Assembly: GCF_019704135.1 (NCBI RefSeq)
Contig: NZ_AP024355.1
Coordinates: 1,240,001-1,304,000 of the forward strand
Length of the DNA: 64,000 nt
DNA from: Desulfuromonas versatilis
GTDB lineage: Bacteria; Desulfobacterota; Desulfuromonadia; Desulfuromonadales; NIT-T3
Reading direction: 5' to 3'
Shown here: positions 1 to 7,309 of the stretch, piece after piece
Layout: the number at the start of each line of letters is the position of its first letter
Numbering within the stretch: position 1 is the first letter of the stretch
Program-made: the position numbers and the translations under genes
Notes under the pieces: model-generated
The model's input: the letters and a program-made list of their open reading frames with translations, nothing else
What the model was told of the DNA's origin: nothing
The model's database searches: none

Positions 1-1
1 C

Positions 2-544
2 TATAATACTGCCTATAAAGCTGTTACTCATCTTCGTTTATCCATTTTATCGCACTCTCATAATTGGCAGCAGTGGGCCTCTAATATAGAAACCAGTGCT
101 GCCAGTCACAGAATCGGATCATGGAAGAATGCCCCCAAAGAAACGTTTCCTCCTGTTTTTGGGGCTATCAAAAATGGTGATCAGATTATCTCAGAATACC
201 TACCGTGTCTCACTGTTGAAGATGTTTTAAGTCTAGGCCTAAGACTAATTAGACGAAATAACCTAATCTATTCCAGTTCCTTTGAGAATTATCATAGTAT
301 CTTTTTTTATGGTTTGTTTGATCATGAAAATTTTGACAGTATTGAATTTTCTAGGGTTAAATTTCACCAGGAATTGCATGATTTTTGGCGGTACGTAGCT
401 AAACGATTATGCGTAGGAGTTTCTGCGAATAAGTTTCCACTTTTTTATAAAGAAATAGAATATAGATATAACAATAAAGGAAAAATATCTGAAGAGATTG
501 TTAGATTTCTTTGTGATCATATACCTGAGACAATAGCCAAGTAA
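2..544 (+). CDS. Unrecognised protein, C-terminal part (gene enters from the left)
   Basis: The frame is open from base 2 to a TAA at 542-544, about 180 residues, and starts outside the window. An internal Met at 314 could start a 76-residue product, but the frame is open well upstream of it, so I read this as the tail of a longer gene. The protein is rich in Asn, Ser, Phe and Tyr, with aromatic stretches such as SIFFYGLFDHENF. It has no signal peptide or motif that I recognise. Base composition is far more AT-rich than the genes from 3.7 kb onward, which suggests horizontal transfer. I assign no function. Confidence 0.6.
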   Translation, partial: YNTAYKAVTHLRLSILSHSHNWQQWASNIETSAASHRIGSWKNAPKETFPPVFGAIKNGDQIISEYLPCLTVEDVLSLGLRLIRRNNLIYSSSFENYHSIFFYGLFDHENFDSIEFSRVKFHQELHDFWRYVAKRLCVGVSANKFPLFYKEIEYRYNNKGKISEEIVRFLCDHIPETIAK

Positions 545-575
545 CTTGAAAAACAACCAGTATGACTGTGAAAAT

Positions 576-604
576 TTAAGTGTACTAAAAGCGTAGCGTA
601 TAAT
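576..604 (+). promoter_or_regulatory. Possible sigma70 promoter of the HDOD-GGDEF gene
   Basis: A perfect TATAAT lies at 599-604, about 20 bases before the ATG at 624, with a weak -35 (TTAAGT, 576-581) at 17-base spacing. The region is AT-rich, so chance matches are likely. Confidence 0.35.
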
Positions 605-623
605 AATAATTTATTGCGGGTGA

Positions 624-2135
624 ATGATGGGTGCAATAAAATCAAATCGGCAAAGACTCCCCCTCTTGCCCGCAGTGGCTCAGAAAATTTTAGCCCAAAC
701 GGGCGATGCGGGATCTGGGATTGAGGAAATTGCATTTACCATCTCCCGTGACCCTTCCCTTGCCAGCAAGACGCTTCAATTTGCAAACTCTCCAATTTGG
801 GGTTCTCCCAGACGGGTGGGCACAGTCAGGCAAGCGGTAATGATCCTTGGGACCGAAGCTGTCCGAAGTTTGGTTTTATCCTTTTATCTGGTGGCGACGG
901 AGCAATGGTGTGGGAGAAATTCCACTTTTCACCGCCGGTTTTGGGAACGTTCTCTTGCCGTTGCTGTCGCGACAGCTTCCCTTTCCAGATTGATTCAGGG
1001 CGTTGAGCAGGAAAAGGTTTTTCTTTCTGGTTTATTGGCCAATATTGGTGAGGTCTTCCTAGTGGAGAGGTTTTCCAGGGCTGTTGGGTGTGACATTTTA
1101 GATTCATCCTTTTCTGGTGGGCAACAAGCCGTGTTTTGGGACGGATTATCTAAGGAGGATCATGGCGAGTTAGGCGCTGAGGTCGGGGAAGTATGGAATC
1201 TTCCAAGGTTTTTGACTACGGTCATGCGATATCACACGTCACCTGAGTCTCTCCGGGGGGGGGAGCCTGGGGTGAAAATGTTGGTTGATCTAGTTTTTCT
1301 TGGGGAATTTGCTGCGGGAATATGGATTGCGAGGGCATCAAGACCAACTGTAGATCGGTTTGTTGGACTAACGAGCGAATTACTTGGAATTGAGAATTTT
1401 GAACCAGACGATTTTTTTAAAAAAATCGGGAATGAAGTGGAGCAAACGGCAGAAATTTTTGGCATCCGTAGAAGGCCGAAGTTGTCTAATGAAGACTTGC
1501 TTCAAAAGTCTCTTCTTCGTTTAGGTCAGATCAATGCCAAGCATCTATCCAGAATTCACGAACTGGAAAAGGAATATAATCAGGCATTGGCACAGGCCAG
1601 GGTGTTGGAGAATGAAAATCTCAAACTCCAGGCCCTCGCAAATGTGGACGGGTTAACTAAGGCATACAACCATAGGTTTTTTAAAGAGTTTCTCTCGCAG
1701 GAAGTTCAAAGAGCCGCCAGGCAGGGCTGCTTTATTAGCTTGATTCTAATGGATGTTGACAATTTTAAGCCTCTTAATGATTCCTACGGTCATCAAGTTG
1801 GGGATGCCATCTTGAGAGAGCTATGTCAGGTTACCAAAAGGGCTATTCGCGAATATGATCTTTTGGCTCGCTATGGAGGGGAGGAGTTTGCCGTCGTTTT
1901 GCCTGAGACGGACCTCGTGGAGGCTGCAAGAATTGCCGAACGTATCCGGAATCTTGTGCAAGAGCATATTTTTGATTGCAGAGGGAATCTGATTAAAATT
2001 ACTCTCAGCCTAGGAGTGGCAGCCTTCCGCCCGAAGCCAGATGAACGGATTTCGAGTCTGCTCATTGAATCCGCCGACCAGTCTATGCTCCAAGCCAAAC
2101 TAAATGGGAAAAATTGTGTTGTCGTAAGTGCATAA
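624..2135 (+). CDS. HDOD domain-GGDEF diguanylate cyclase
   Basis: This 503-residue protein probably makes cyclic di-GMP from two GTP in response to a signal sensed by an HDOD domain. Residues about 10-215 are HDOD-like (LLPAVAQKIL, ISRDPSLASKTLQFAN, AVMILGTEAVRSLVLS). Residues about 310-345 look coiled-coil. Residues about 345-500 are a GGDEF domain with an intact GGEEF active site. An RxxD motif (REYD) lies five residues before GGEEF, the usual inhibitory I-site, so product feedback is likely. There are no membrane segments, so it should be cytoplasmic. Two ATGs are adjacent at 624 and 627. Composition is AT-rich compared with the rest of the window, like the gene before it. Family assignment is firm; the input signal is unknown. 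Confidence 0.9.
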   Translation: MMGAIKSNRQRLPLLPAVAQKILAQTGDAGSGIEEIAFTISRDPSLASKTLQFANSPIWGSPRRVGTVRQAVMILGTEAVRSLVLSFYLVATEQWCGRNSTFHRRFWERSLAVAVATASLSRLIQGVEQEKVFLSGLLANIGEVFLVERFSRAVGCDILDSSFSGGQQAVFWDGLSKEDHGELGAEVGEVWNLPRFLTTVMRYHTSPESLRGGEPGVKMLVDLVFLGEFAAGIWIARASRPTVDRFVGLTSELLGIENFEPDDFFKKIGNEVEQTAEIFGIRRRPKLSNEDLLQKSLLRLGQINAKHLSRIHELEKEYNQALAQARVLENENLKLQALANVDGLTKAYNHRFFKEFLSQEVQRAARQGCFISLILMDVDNFKPLNDSYGHQVGDAILRELCQVTKRAIREYDLLARYGGEEFAVVLPETDLVEAARIAERIRNLVQEHIFDCRGNLIKITLSLGVAAFRPKPDERISSLLIESADQSMLQAKLNGKNCVVVSA

Positions 2136-2225
2136 TATTTTGTTCCCACTGTTTTAGTAGTCTCCTTCCCCGCCTATATCGCACAAAATTGCCTCGGACC
2201 CCCAATAGTGTTTTCTCTTTTTTGA

Positions 2226-2251
2226 GGCTCTTCCGCAGAATTTGTGGGTAA
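2226..2251 (+). repeat. Left inverted repeat of the ISL3-family element
   Basis: This 26-base end matches the reverse complement of 3607-3632 at 21 of 26 positions. It begins GGCTCTTCCGCAGAAT, the usual ISL3-family style. Confidence 0.75.
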
Positions 2252-2374
2252 ATTCCCCCCGCTGTGAGGGGGCTGAGCAGCCAATCGGTTGCTGAAAATA
2301 ACGCATCCCGATTCCATGTCACGCATTATGGACGTCGACCAAGACTAACCCATAACCAGGCGGAGGGAACCGGG

Positions 2375-3626
2375 ATGCTGGTCAAATCGATCCTGAATCA
2401 AATCCAGAAGCATAGAGGTTTTGCTTACGGTTCGTCCCGCTGGCGGGAACCGGGAAAATCCACGGTCCTTGATATCGATATTCGGCCCCGGGACGGCAGC
2501 CGGCCGATCTGCTCGGGTTGCGGGCGAAGCTCCCCCGGCTACGACACGATGCCGGCCAGACGTTTTGAGTTCCTTCCGCTGTGGGGCATCGCCGTCTTTT
2601 TCATCTATGCCATGCGCCGGGTCGATTGCCCGCGCTGCGGCGTGAAGGTAGAGACGGTTCCCTGGGCCGAAGGCAAGAACCATTTGGCCACCACCTATGC
2701 CTTGTTCCTGGCCCGCTGTGGCGGCGCCTGTCCAGGTAGGAGGTCGGAGAAGCCTTCCAGATCACCTGGGACAACGTCTTCCGTTCGGACAAGATGGCCG
2801 TCGCCTGGGGCTTGGCGCATCGCGATCTGGAGAGCGTCACCGCGAACGGCATCGACGAGATCGCCTGGAAGAAGGGGCATAAGTACCTCACTCTCGTTTA
2901 CCAGGTCGACGCCGGCTGCCGACGGTTGCTGTATGTTGGCAAGGAGCGGATCCAGAAGATGCTGCGGCAGTTCTTCAAGGCGTTCGGCAGAGCACGAACC
3001 GCCCAACTCAGGTTCATCTACAGCGACATGTGGAAGCCCTACCTACGGGTAGTCGCTGAGGTTGCCGGGCAATCCCTCCACATCCTGAATCGGTTTCATA
3101 TCATAAGCCAGAGGAACAAGGCTCTCGATAAGGTTCGTGCCCAGGAAACCCGGGAACTGAAGGCCAAGGGAGAGCAGCCGGTTCTCACCCGCAGTCGCTG
3201 GTGCATTCTCAACCGCCCCAAGAGCCTGAGCTAGAGGCAGTGCGTCAAACTCAAGGAGCTTCTGGCCTGCAACCTCAAGACGATCCAAGCCTAACTGCTC
3301 AAGTGGGATTTCCAGCATTTCTGGCAGTTTCAACGGGCGGTTTGGGCCGGAACGTTCCTCGATGACTGGTGCCGGCGTACCATGCGCTCCCGCATCCAGC
3401 CGATGAAGCAGGTTGCCAAGATGTTGCGCTCTCACCGGGCGCTGCTGCTCAACTGGTTTCGAGCAAAAGAGCAGATCGCCCTGGGGGCCGTTGAGGGTTT
3501 AAGCAACAAAGCGAAGTGACCTGGCGAAAATCCTATGGTTTTCGCAACTTCGAAGTCTTAAGATTTGTCTTATATCATACACTTGGTGAGCTTCCCGAAC
3601 AGGAGGTCACCCATAGATTCTGCTGA
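2375..3626 (+). pseudogene. ISL3-family transposase, frameshifted and with stops
   Basis: The N-terminal part, from ATG 2375, carries the ISL3 zinc-ribbon (CSGCGR ... CPRCGVKVE) and the segment ending VPWAEGKNHLATTYALFLARC. A frameshift around 2715-2760 moves the reading into another frame, which continues with FRSDKMAVAWGLAHRD, GIDEIAWKKGHKYLTLVYQ and DMWKPYLRVVAEVAG, the DDE-core style of this family. In-frame stops follow at 3232 and about 3292. The reading then continues through FLDDWCRRTMRSR and NWFRAKEQIALGAVEGL. A second frame change after 3510 leads to SYGFRNFEVL and a final THRFC before TGA at 3624-3626. No functional transposase can be made from it. Confidence 0.88.
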
Positions 3627-3632
3627 CGAGCC
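3607..3632 (-). repeat. Right inverted repeat of the ISL3-family element
   Basis: Read on the minus strand this is GGCTCGTCAGCAGAATC and onward, matching the left end at 21 of 26 positions. The transposase stop codon lies inside it. Confidence 0.72.
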
Positions 3633-3675
3633 TCTCTTTCGGGAGATATTTTCGGCGGGCAGGCCGAAGGTCGAA

Positions 3676-4080
3676 TCATAGGTGGCTTGTCTCCGCCGGT
3701 GGCGACTGCCAGTTATCATTCCGTCCGTCCACATAGCTGACGGGGGCGGCGAGCAACTCCTCGGGGTTGAGGTCGTCAAGGCACAACAGGTTGACGGCGT
3801 AGGACTTGCCGCCGAACTCCGGGGCGTCCGCCCAGCCGAAGGCGCGGATGCCACAGCGGCGGCAGAACAGGTGGTGGATGACCTTTCGGCCGAACTGGTA
3901 ATCGGTAAGGTCGGCTTCGCCCGACTGCAGCCGGAACTGTTCGGGCTTGACCATGGCGAGCCAGTTTCTCCCCTTGATGCAGATCGAACAGTTGCACTTG
4001 AAAGTGCCCTGCCCGAGGTCGATGTCCGCCTCGAAGTGGACCGCGCCGCAGTGACAGCTTCCCTGGTAGGTTCTGGTCAT
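3676..4080 (-). CDS. GFA / CENP-V family zinc protein
   Basis: This 134-residue protein belongs to the GFA (glutathione-dependent formaldehyde-activating enzyme-like) fold, a small beta protein that binds zinc through cysteines. Visible ligand motifs are SCHCGAVHFE near the N-terminus, CNCSIC in the middle, and CRRCGIRAF toward the C-terminus. I chose ATG at 4080 because AGGAG lies about 8 bases upstream and the family normally begins just before the CHCG motif; a longer start at 4110 would add ten unconserved residues. It is a lone gene between the decayed insertion sequence and the lipoprotein pair, transcribed leftward. Most members of this family have no proven formaldehyde activity, so the substrate is open. 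Confidence 0.85.
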   Translation of the reverse strand: MTRTYQGSCHCGAVHFEADIDLGQGTFKCNCSICIKGRNWLAMVKPEQFRLQSGEADLTDYQFGRKVIHHLFCRRCGIRAFGWADAPEFGGKSYAVNLLCLDDLNPEELLAAPVSYVDGRNDNWQSPPAETSHL

Positions 4081-4179
4081 GGCATGCTCCTGTATTGGGG
4101 GTTCTGCCAACCATTATAAACTCAGATCAAATCAATCGCCCCTTTGATCTCAGAAACTGGCCCTCTCATCGCGCGGTGT

Positions 4180-4207
4180 TTGACAAGGGTCGGCAATGTA
4201 TTAGAGT
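4180..4207 (+). promoter_or_regulatory. Weak candidate promoter for the lipoprotein pair
   Basis: A perfect TTGACA at 4180-4185 is followed 16 bases later by TAGAGT (4202-4207), some 50 bases before the ATG at 4259. The -35 is good and the -10 poor. Confidence 0.35.
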
Positions 4208-4258
4208 TGGCTTATGCTGATGGAGAAAGCCAATCCAAATTACGAAGGGAGAACGGGG

Positions 4259-4630
4259 ATGAAATGGACAAATCATCTGAGCGCTCTGCTGACAATCGGT
4301 GGCTTGGCTCTGGCAGGTTGTGCTGGTACTCCTCCCCCCAATGAGCAGATCAGGGTCACCAAGGCGGCCATCGTCGGCGCGGAGAGTGCGGGCGCTCATC
4401 AATTCGCGCCGTTGGAATTCCGTTCTGCGGAGGAGAAAATCAAACAGGCCGAAGCAGCCATGCAAAAAGAGGATTATGATAAGGCCCGGCGACTGGCCGA
4501 ACAGGCCGAGGTCGATGCCAGGTTGGCCGAAGCCAGATCCCGCCGGGTGAAAACCGAGAAGGCCGCCCAGGAACTGAACCAGAGCATTGAAACGCTGCAG
4601 CGGGAGATCGAACGGAGGAGCAGTCCTTGA
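4259..4630 (+). CDS. DUF4398 domain lipoprotein
   Basis: This 123-residue protein has a lipoprotein signal peptide (positively charged start, hydrophobic run, lipobox LAGC at about residues 18-21), so it should be exported and lipid-anchored. The remainder is a helical DUF4398 domain: a HQFAPLEFRSAEEKI motif and then a long charged helix rich in Ala, Glu, Arg and Lys that is probably coiled-coil. I chose ATG 4259, preceded by GGGAG, because it puts the signal peptide at the N-terminus; an upstream in-frame ATG at 4214 would bury it. It is 27 bases upstream of a second DUF4398 lipoprotein with an OmpA domain, so the two probably act together at the outer membrane-peptidoglycan interface. The function is not established. 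Confidence 0.85.
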   Translation: MKWTNHLSALLTIGGLALAGCAGTPPPNEQIRVTKAAIVGAESAGAHQFAPLEFRSAEEKIKQAEAAMQKEDYDKARRLAEQAEVDARLAEARSRRVKTEKAAQELNQSIETLQREIERRSSP

Positions 4631-4657
4631 GCATCTTGCCAACCACAGGAGAGGACA

Positions 4658-5542
4658 ATGAAACAGTCAATCATGCTTAAGTGGTGGTATTGGGCCCTGG
4701 CTGGAGTGCTGATCCTTCAGCTCGGTTGTGCCAAGAAGGTCGAGAATCAGGCCTTGGAACAAGCGCGGGCAGCCTACTCCTCGACCCAGAGCGATCCTGA
4801 AGTCCATCAGTATGCCCCGGTGGCGCTCACCGAGGCCAAAGAGGCTCTCATCAGGGCGGAGGCAGCCTGGGTAGCCGGGGGTGAAGACGAAGTGATCGAT
4901 CATTACGCCTATCTTGCCCGGCAGCGGACCGCCCTCGCCCAGGAGGTCTCCGACCTGCACAAGGCCGAGGCCGTAGTGGAAAAGGCCGCCTCCACGCGCA
5001 CCCAAGTCCTGCTCAGCGCCCGGGAAGCCGAGGCCCAAAGTGCGATCCAGCGGGCCGAAGAGGCACGACGGCAGGCAGAGGAGCGGGCCCGCGCCATGGA
5101 AGAGGCCCAGGCGCGAGCCCGACAGCTCGAAGCGGAACTCTCCGAACTGCAGGCCAAACCGACCCAACGGGGAATGGTCCTGACCCTGGGGGACATACTT
5201 TTCGACGTCAACAAGGCCGTCCTCAACCCGGGCGGACTGCGCACCGTGGAAAAACTGGCGGATTTTCTAAAGGAATATCCCGAGCGCAGGGTGATGGTCG
5301 AAGGGTTTACCGACAGCACCGGTTCGGAAGACTACAATCTTCAGCTTTCCCAGCGGCGTGCCGAGGCGGTAAAATACGCGCTGCTGGATGAAGGGATCAG
5401 CCTGGAGCGCATCCAGGCCCGAGGCTTCGGAGAATCCTACCCCATCGCCAACAATGAATCGGTGGCCGGGCGGCAGCAGAACCGGAGGGTGGAAGTAATC
5501 ATCAGCGATGAGGCGGGCCAGATACCCGAACGGGTTCAGTAA
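4658..5542 (+). CDS. DUF4398-OmpA family envelope protein, probable lipoprotein
   Basis: This protein has 294 residues. The N-terminus is a hydrophobic export signal ending near LQLGCAKK; the cysteine looks like a lipidation site, although the lipobox is atypical (Gln at -3). Residues about 35-110 form a DUF4398 domain (VHQYAPVALTEAKEAL). Residues about 110-165 are a charged Ala/Glu/Arg-rich coiled coil. Residues about 170-290 are an OmpA C-terminal peptidoglycan-binding domain, recognised by GDILFDVNKAVL, VEGFTDSTGSEDYN, LSQRRAEAVKYAL and RRVEVII. The domain should tether the outer membrane to the cell wall. It follows the smaller DUF4398 lipoprotein closely and is followed by a hairpin terminator. 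Confidence 0.9.
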   Translation: MKQSIMLKWWYWALAGVLILQLGCAKKVENQALEQARAAYSSTQSDPEVHQYAPVALTEAKEALIRAEAAWVAGGEDEVIDHYAYLARQRTALAQEVSDLHKAEAVVEKAASTRTQVLLSAREAEAQSAIQRAEEARRQAEERARAMEEAQARARQLEAELSELQAKPTQRGMVLTLGDILFDVNKAVLNPGGLRTVEKLADFLKEYPERRVMVEGFTDSTGSEDYNLQLSQRRAEAVKYALLDEGISLERIQARGFGESYPIANNESVAGRQQNRRVEVIISDEAGQIPERVQ

Positions 5543-5570
5543 GGACGCGTCGACGCAACGGATTAACACG

Positions 5571-5599
5571 AAAGGTCTGCCCAGCCCGGGCAGGCCTTT
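5571..5599 (+). terminator. Probable terminator after the OmpA gene
   Basis: A GC-rich hairpin pairs AAAGG and CTGCCC with GGGCAG and CCTTT around a short loop, 28 bases after the stop codon. The T tract is short (CTTTCGCGCTTT), so efficiency is uncertain. Confidence 0.6.
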
Positions 5600-5649
5600 C
5601 GCGCTTTAAGGCGCGGGCCGTGGGGAATTGCCCACGTCGCTCGCTGCGT

Positions 5650-5661
5650 TTCGATTCCCAT
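5650..5661 (+). repeat. Inverted 12-base copy of the selC T-arm / acceptor region
   Basis: TTCGATTCCCAT is exactly the reverse complement of 5719-5730 inside selC. It lies on the far side of the selC terminator, so the two arms bracket 5662-5718. Confidence 0.6.
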
Positions 5662-5668
5662 GGCAGTG

Positions 5669-5703
5669 AAAAAGGCCCGACCCTAGCGGGCCGGACCTTT
5701 TTG
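5669..5703. terminator. Bidirectional terminator between the OmpA gene and selC
   Basis: A hairpin with an A run on its left and a T run on its right (AAAAAGG ... CCTTTTT) has a GC stem with two internal mismatches and a TAGC loop. It can end rightward transcripts of the lipoprotein pair and leftward transcripts of selC, whose 3' end is only a few bases away. Confidence 0.75.
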
Positions 5704-5706
5704 ATT

Positions 5707-5802
5707 TGGCGGGAGCAGATGGGAATCGAACCCACCGGGGACGGGATACGCCCCCCACCGGTTTTGAAGACCGGGAGCGTCACCAGACTACTATCTGCTC
5801 CC
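5707..5802 (-). tRNA. selC: tRNA-Sec (anticodon TCA)
   Basis: Read on the minus strand, the acceptor stem GGGAGCAGA pairs with TCTGCTCCC and is followed by a G discriminator and an encoded CCA. The anticodon loop CTTCAAA contains TCA, complementary to 5765-5767, and reads UGA. The long extra arm and total length of about 96 nucleotides are typical of bacterial selenocysteine tRNA. The organism therefore should make selenoproteins. yedF, a selenium-metabolism-associated gene, lies about 0.8 kb away. selC is also a classical integration site for genomic islands, and its 3' end faces the accessory-looking block on the left. Confidence 0.95.
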
Positions 5803-5816
5803 AAATAAGCTTCCTT

Positions 5817-5845
5817 TTGATACCACGATTAGGTTGGACAGGCAA
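5817..5845 (-). promoter_or_regulatory. Candidate selC promoter
   Basis: On the minus strand, TTGCCT (5840-5845) and TATCAA (5817-5822) are separated by 17 bases and lie about 15 bases before the mature tRNA start. Each box matches consensus at four of six positions. Confidence 0.4.
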
Positions 5846-5859
5846 GCCTGTTCAGGGAT

Positions 5860-6492
5860 TTAGAAAGCCACCCGGAAGCCGGCCATGAGGTTGTGGCTGT
5901 CGTACTCGGTCTTGAACTTGGCACCATCCTCATCTTCGATGCGCGGGTCGCCGGTGGCGAAGTAGCGGTAGCCGAGATCCAGGGTGAACTGGGGGGTGAT
6001 GTCCACGCCGACACCGGCACCGAGCTGGTAGGCGAAGACCGTGGTGTCGTCGTCGATAGAGAAGGCGGCGAGGTTGACGTCGAGCAGAACCAGGGCGATG
6101 CCGGCGCCGCCGCCGAAATAGGGGGTTACCGGTGAGGGATTGCGGATATCAAAAAAGGTGTTGAACAAGAAGCTGAAAACCGAAATGTCACCATCAAAGG
6201 CGTAGCTCTGCGTAGCATCTTTGATTTCGCTGACATCATTGGTGCGGTAGCCCAGCTCACCCTCGACCCGGAAGCCGTTGTCGTATTTCTTGCCGAAAAT
6301 CGCCGCCAGGCCGAGGCCGGTGTCGTATTCGCTGTCGAGGCGCAGGTTGAGCTTGTCGTAGCTGTTGCCGGAATCTTCCAGGAACACGGCGCTCACCTGC
6401 CCCCCGAGGTAGTCGGTGGTGGCGGCGCGGGCCGTGGGGGTGCTGAGCAGAAACAGCAGCAGCGGGAGCAGGGCGAAGGTGATGCGGTGCAT
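5860..6492 (-). CDS. Outer-membrane beta-barrel protein
   Basis: This 210-residue protein has a clear signal peptide (MHRITF, then a Leu-rich stretch ending TARA). It continues as alternating polar and hydrophobic strands with Gly and aromatic residues typical of small OmpA- or OmpW-sized barrels: YFGGGAGIALVLLDV, FAYQLGAGVGVDITPQFTLDLGYRYF. The last residues, LMAGFRVAF, end in Phe, the usual BAM-recognised terminus. ATG 6492 was chosen because GGAGG lies about 6 bases upstream; the ORF extends further upstream without conservation. It is downstream of yedF by 65 bases on the same strand and may be co-transcribed. The ligand or cargo is unknown. Confidence 0.85.
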   Translation of the reverse strand: MHRITFALLPLLLFLLSTPTARAATTDYLGGQVSAVFLEDSGNSYDKLNLRLDSEYDTGLGLAAIFGKKYDNGFRVEGELGYRTNDVSEIKDATQSYAFDGDISVFSFLFNTFFDIRNPSPVTPYFGGGAGIALVLLDVNLAAFSIDDDTTVFAYQLGAGVGVDITPQFTLDLGYRYFATGDPRIEDEDGAKFKTEYDSHNLMAGFRVAF

Positions 6493-6557
6493 GGTGGCCT
6501 CCATGGAAATTACAGGAATACAGAACAACGGGCGCCCGGGCGGATGGGGCAAATCGA

Positions 6558-7142
6558 TCAGGGGCGGATGACCCGCCCGGCCTTCTGCAGGGTTTCGACG
6601 ATATCCAGCATGTTGGTGGCGCGGCCCGCGGCGAGCTTGTCCTTGAGCTGATAGAATTCCAGGCACAAGCCGCAGGAGGCGATGTCGCTGCCCATGCAGG
6701 CAATTTTTTCCAGAGCTTCGAGGACTTCGGAGCCCTCGGTGGTGAGCTTGACCCCGGCATTGGCGAACAGCAGGGTGTCGGGTGGGGCGTCGAGTTCGGC
6801 GAGGGTGAAGATGAAGTTCTTCATCAGGATCCGGCCGAGCTCCTCGTTGCCGTCGCCCAGGGTGTCGGCGGTAATGAAGGCGACGGTCTTCCCCGCAGCC
6901 GGTGCATCCGCGACTGTGGAGGCGGGGGCAGTGCCCGGGCTCAGCTGCAGAGTGAAGCCTCCCTCGCTGGGGGTTGCCTCAACCTGGTAGCCCTGGCTGC
7001 GGGCCAGGCGGCTGACGTTTTCGCGGGCCGTTTCGTCCCCGACCAGCACGGTCAGGGGGGTGCCGGGGGAAGCGAGGAGCAGCTTGCGGGTTTCGACGAC
7101 GGGGTGGGGGCACTTGTGCGCCCGGCAATCCAGGGTGGTCAT
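6558..7142 (-). CDS. yedF: Selenium-metabolism sulfurtransferase-like protein YedF
   Basis: This 194-residue protein fits the YedF family that occurs in genomes with selenium pathways. Residues 1-70 are a TusA/SirA-like domain with the CPxP motif (CRAHKCPHPVVETRKLL). Residues about 85-190 are a DsrE-like domain (LGRILMKNFIFTLAEL, LFANAGVKL, IASCGLCLEFYQL) with a cysteine pair that could carry sulfur or selenium. ATG 7142 was chosen for the GAAGAAGG site 9 bases upstream and because it places the CPxP domain at the start. selC lies 0.8 kb downstream. A role in delivering selenium or sulfur is inferred from family association, not shown by the sequence. Confidence 0.87.
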   Translation of the reverse strand: MTTLDCRAHKCPHPVVETRKLLLASPGTPLTVLVGDETARENVSRLARSQGYQVEATPSEGGFTLQLSPGTAPASTVADAPAAGKTVAFITADTLGDGNEELGRILMKNFIFTLAELDAPPDTLLFANAGVKLTTEGSEVLEALEKIACMGSDIASCGLCLEFYQLKDKLAAGRATNMLDIVETLQKAGRVIRP

Positions 7143-7309
7143 GGTTTGGCCTTCTTCGGGAAAATTCGTGGAACTGGCCCGACTATAGAGGATTATCCCC
7201 GCATTGACAAGGGGCATTGGGGGCGGTCCTGCGCCGAGGGCTGGCGGTGGGCGGCGAAGCTGGTAGAATGGTGCGAATATTCAGCCATACACGCTGGGAG
7301 GATTTTGCT

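Larger units (their letters stand above)
2226..3632 (+). mobile_element. Decayed ISL3-family insertion sequence
   Basis: The element is about 1.4 kb, bounded by imperfect 26-base inverted repeats matching at 21 positions. The ends begin GGCTC and contain GCAGAAT and TGGGT, like ISL3-family termini. It encloses a broken ISL3-type transposase reading left to right, whose terminal TGA lies inside the right repeat. I see no 8-base target duplication: the left flank is CTTTTTGA and the right flank TCTCTTTC. Together with the broken transposase this indicates an old insertion. It sits between the AT-rich left end and the GFA gene. Confidence 0.82.

Noticed and set aside
2375-3626. Selenocysteine or programmed frameshift as explanation for the broken transposase
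   Set aside because: There are several independent lesions, including TAG and TAA stops, and no slippery site or insertion element; decay is simpler.
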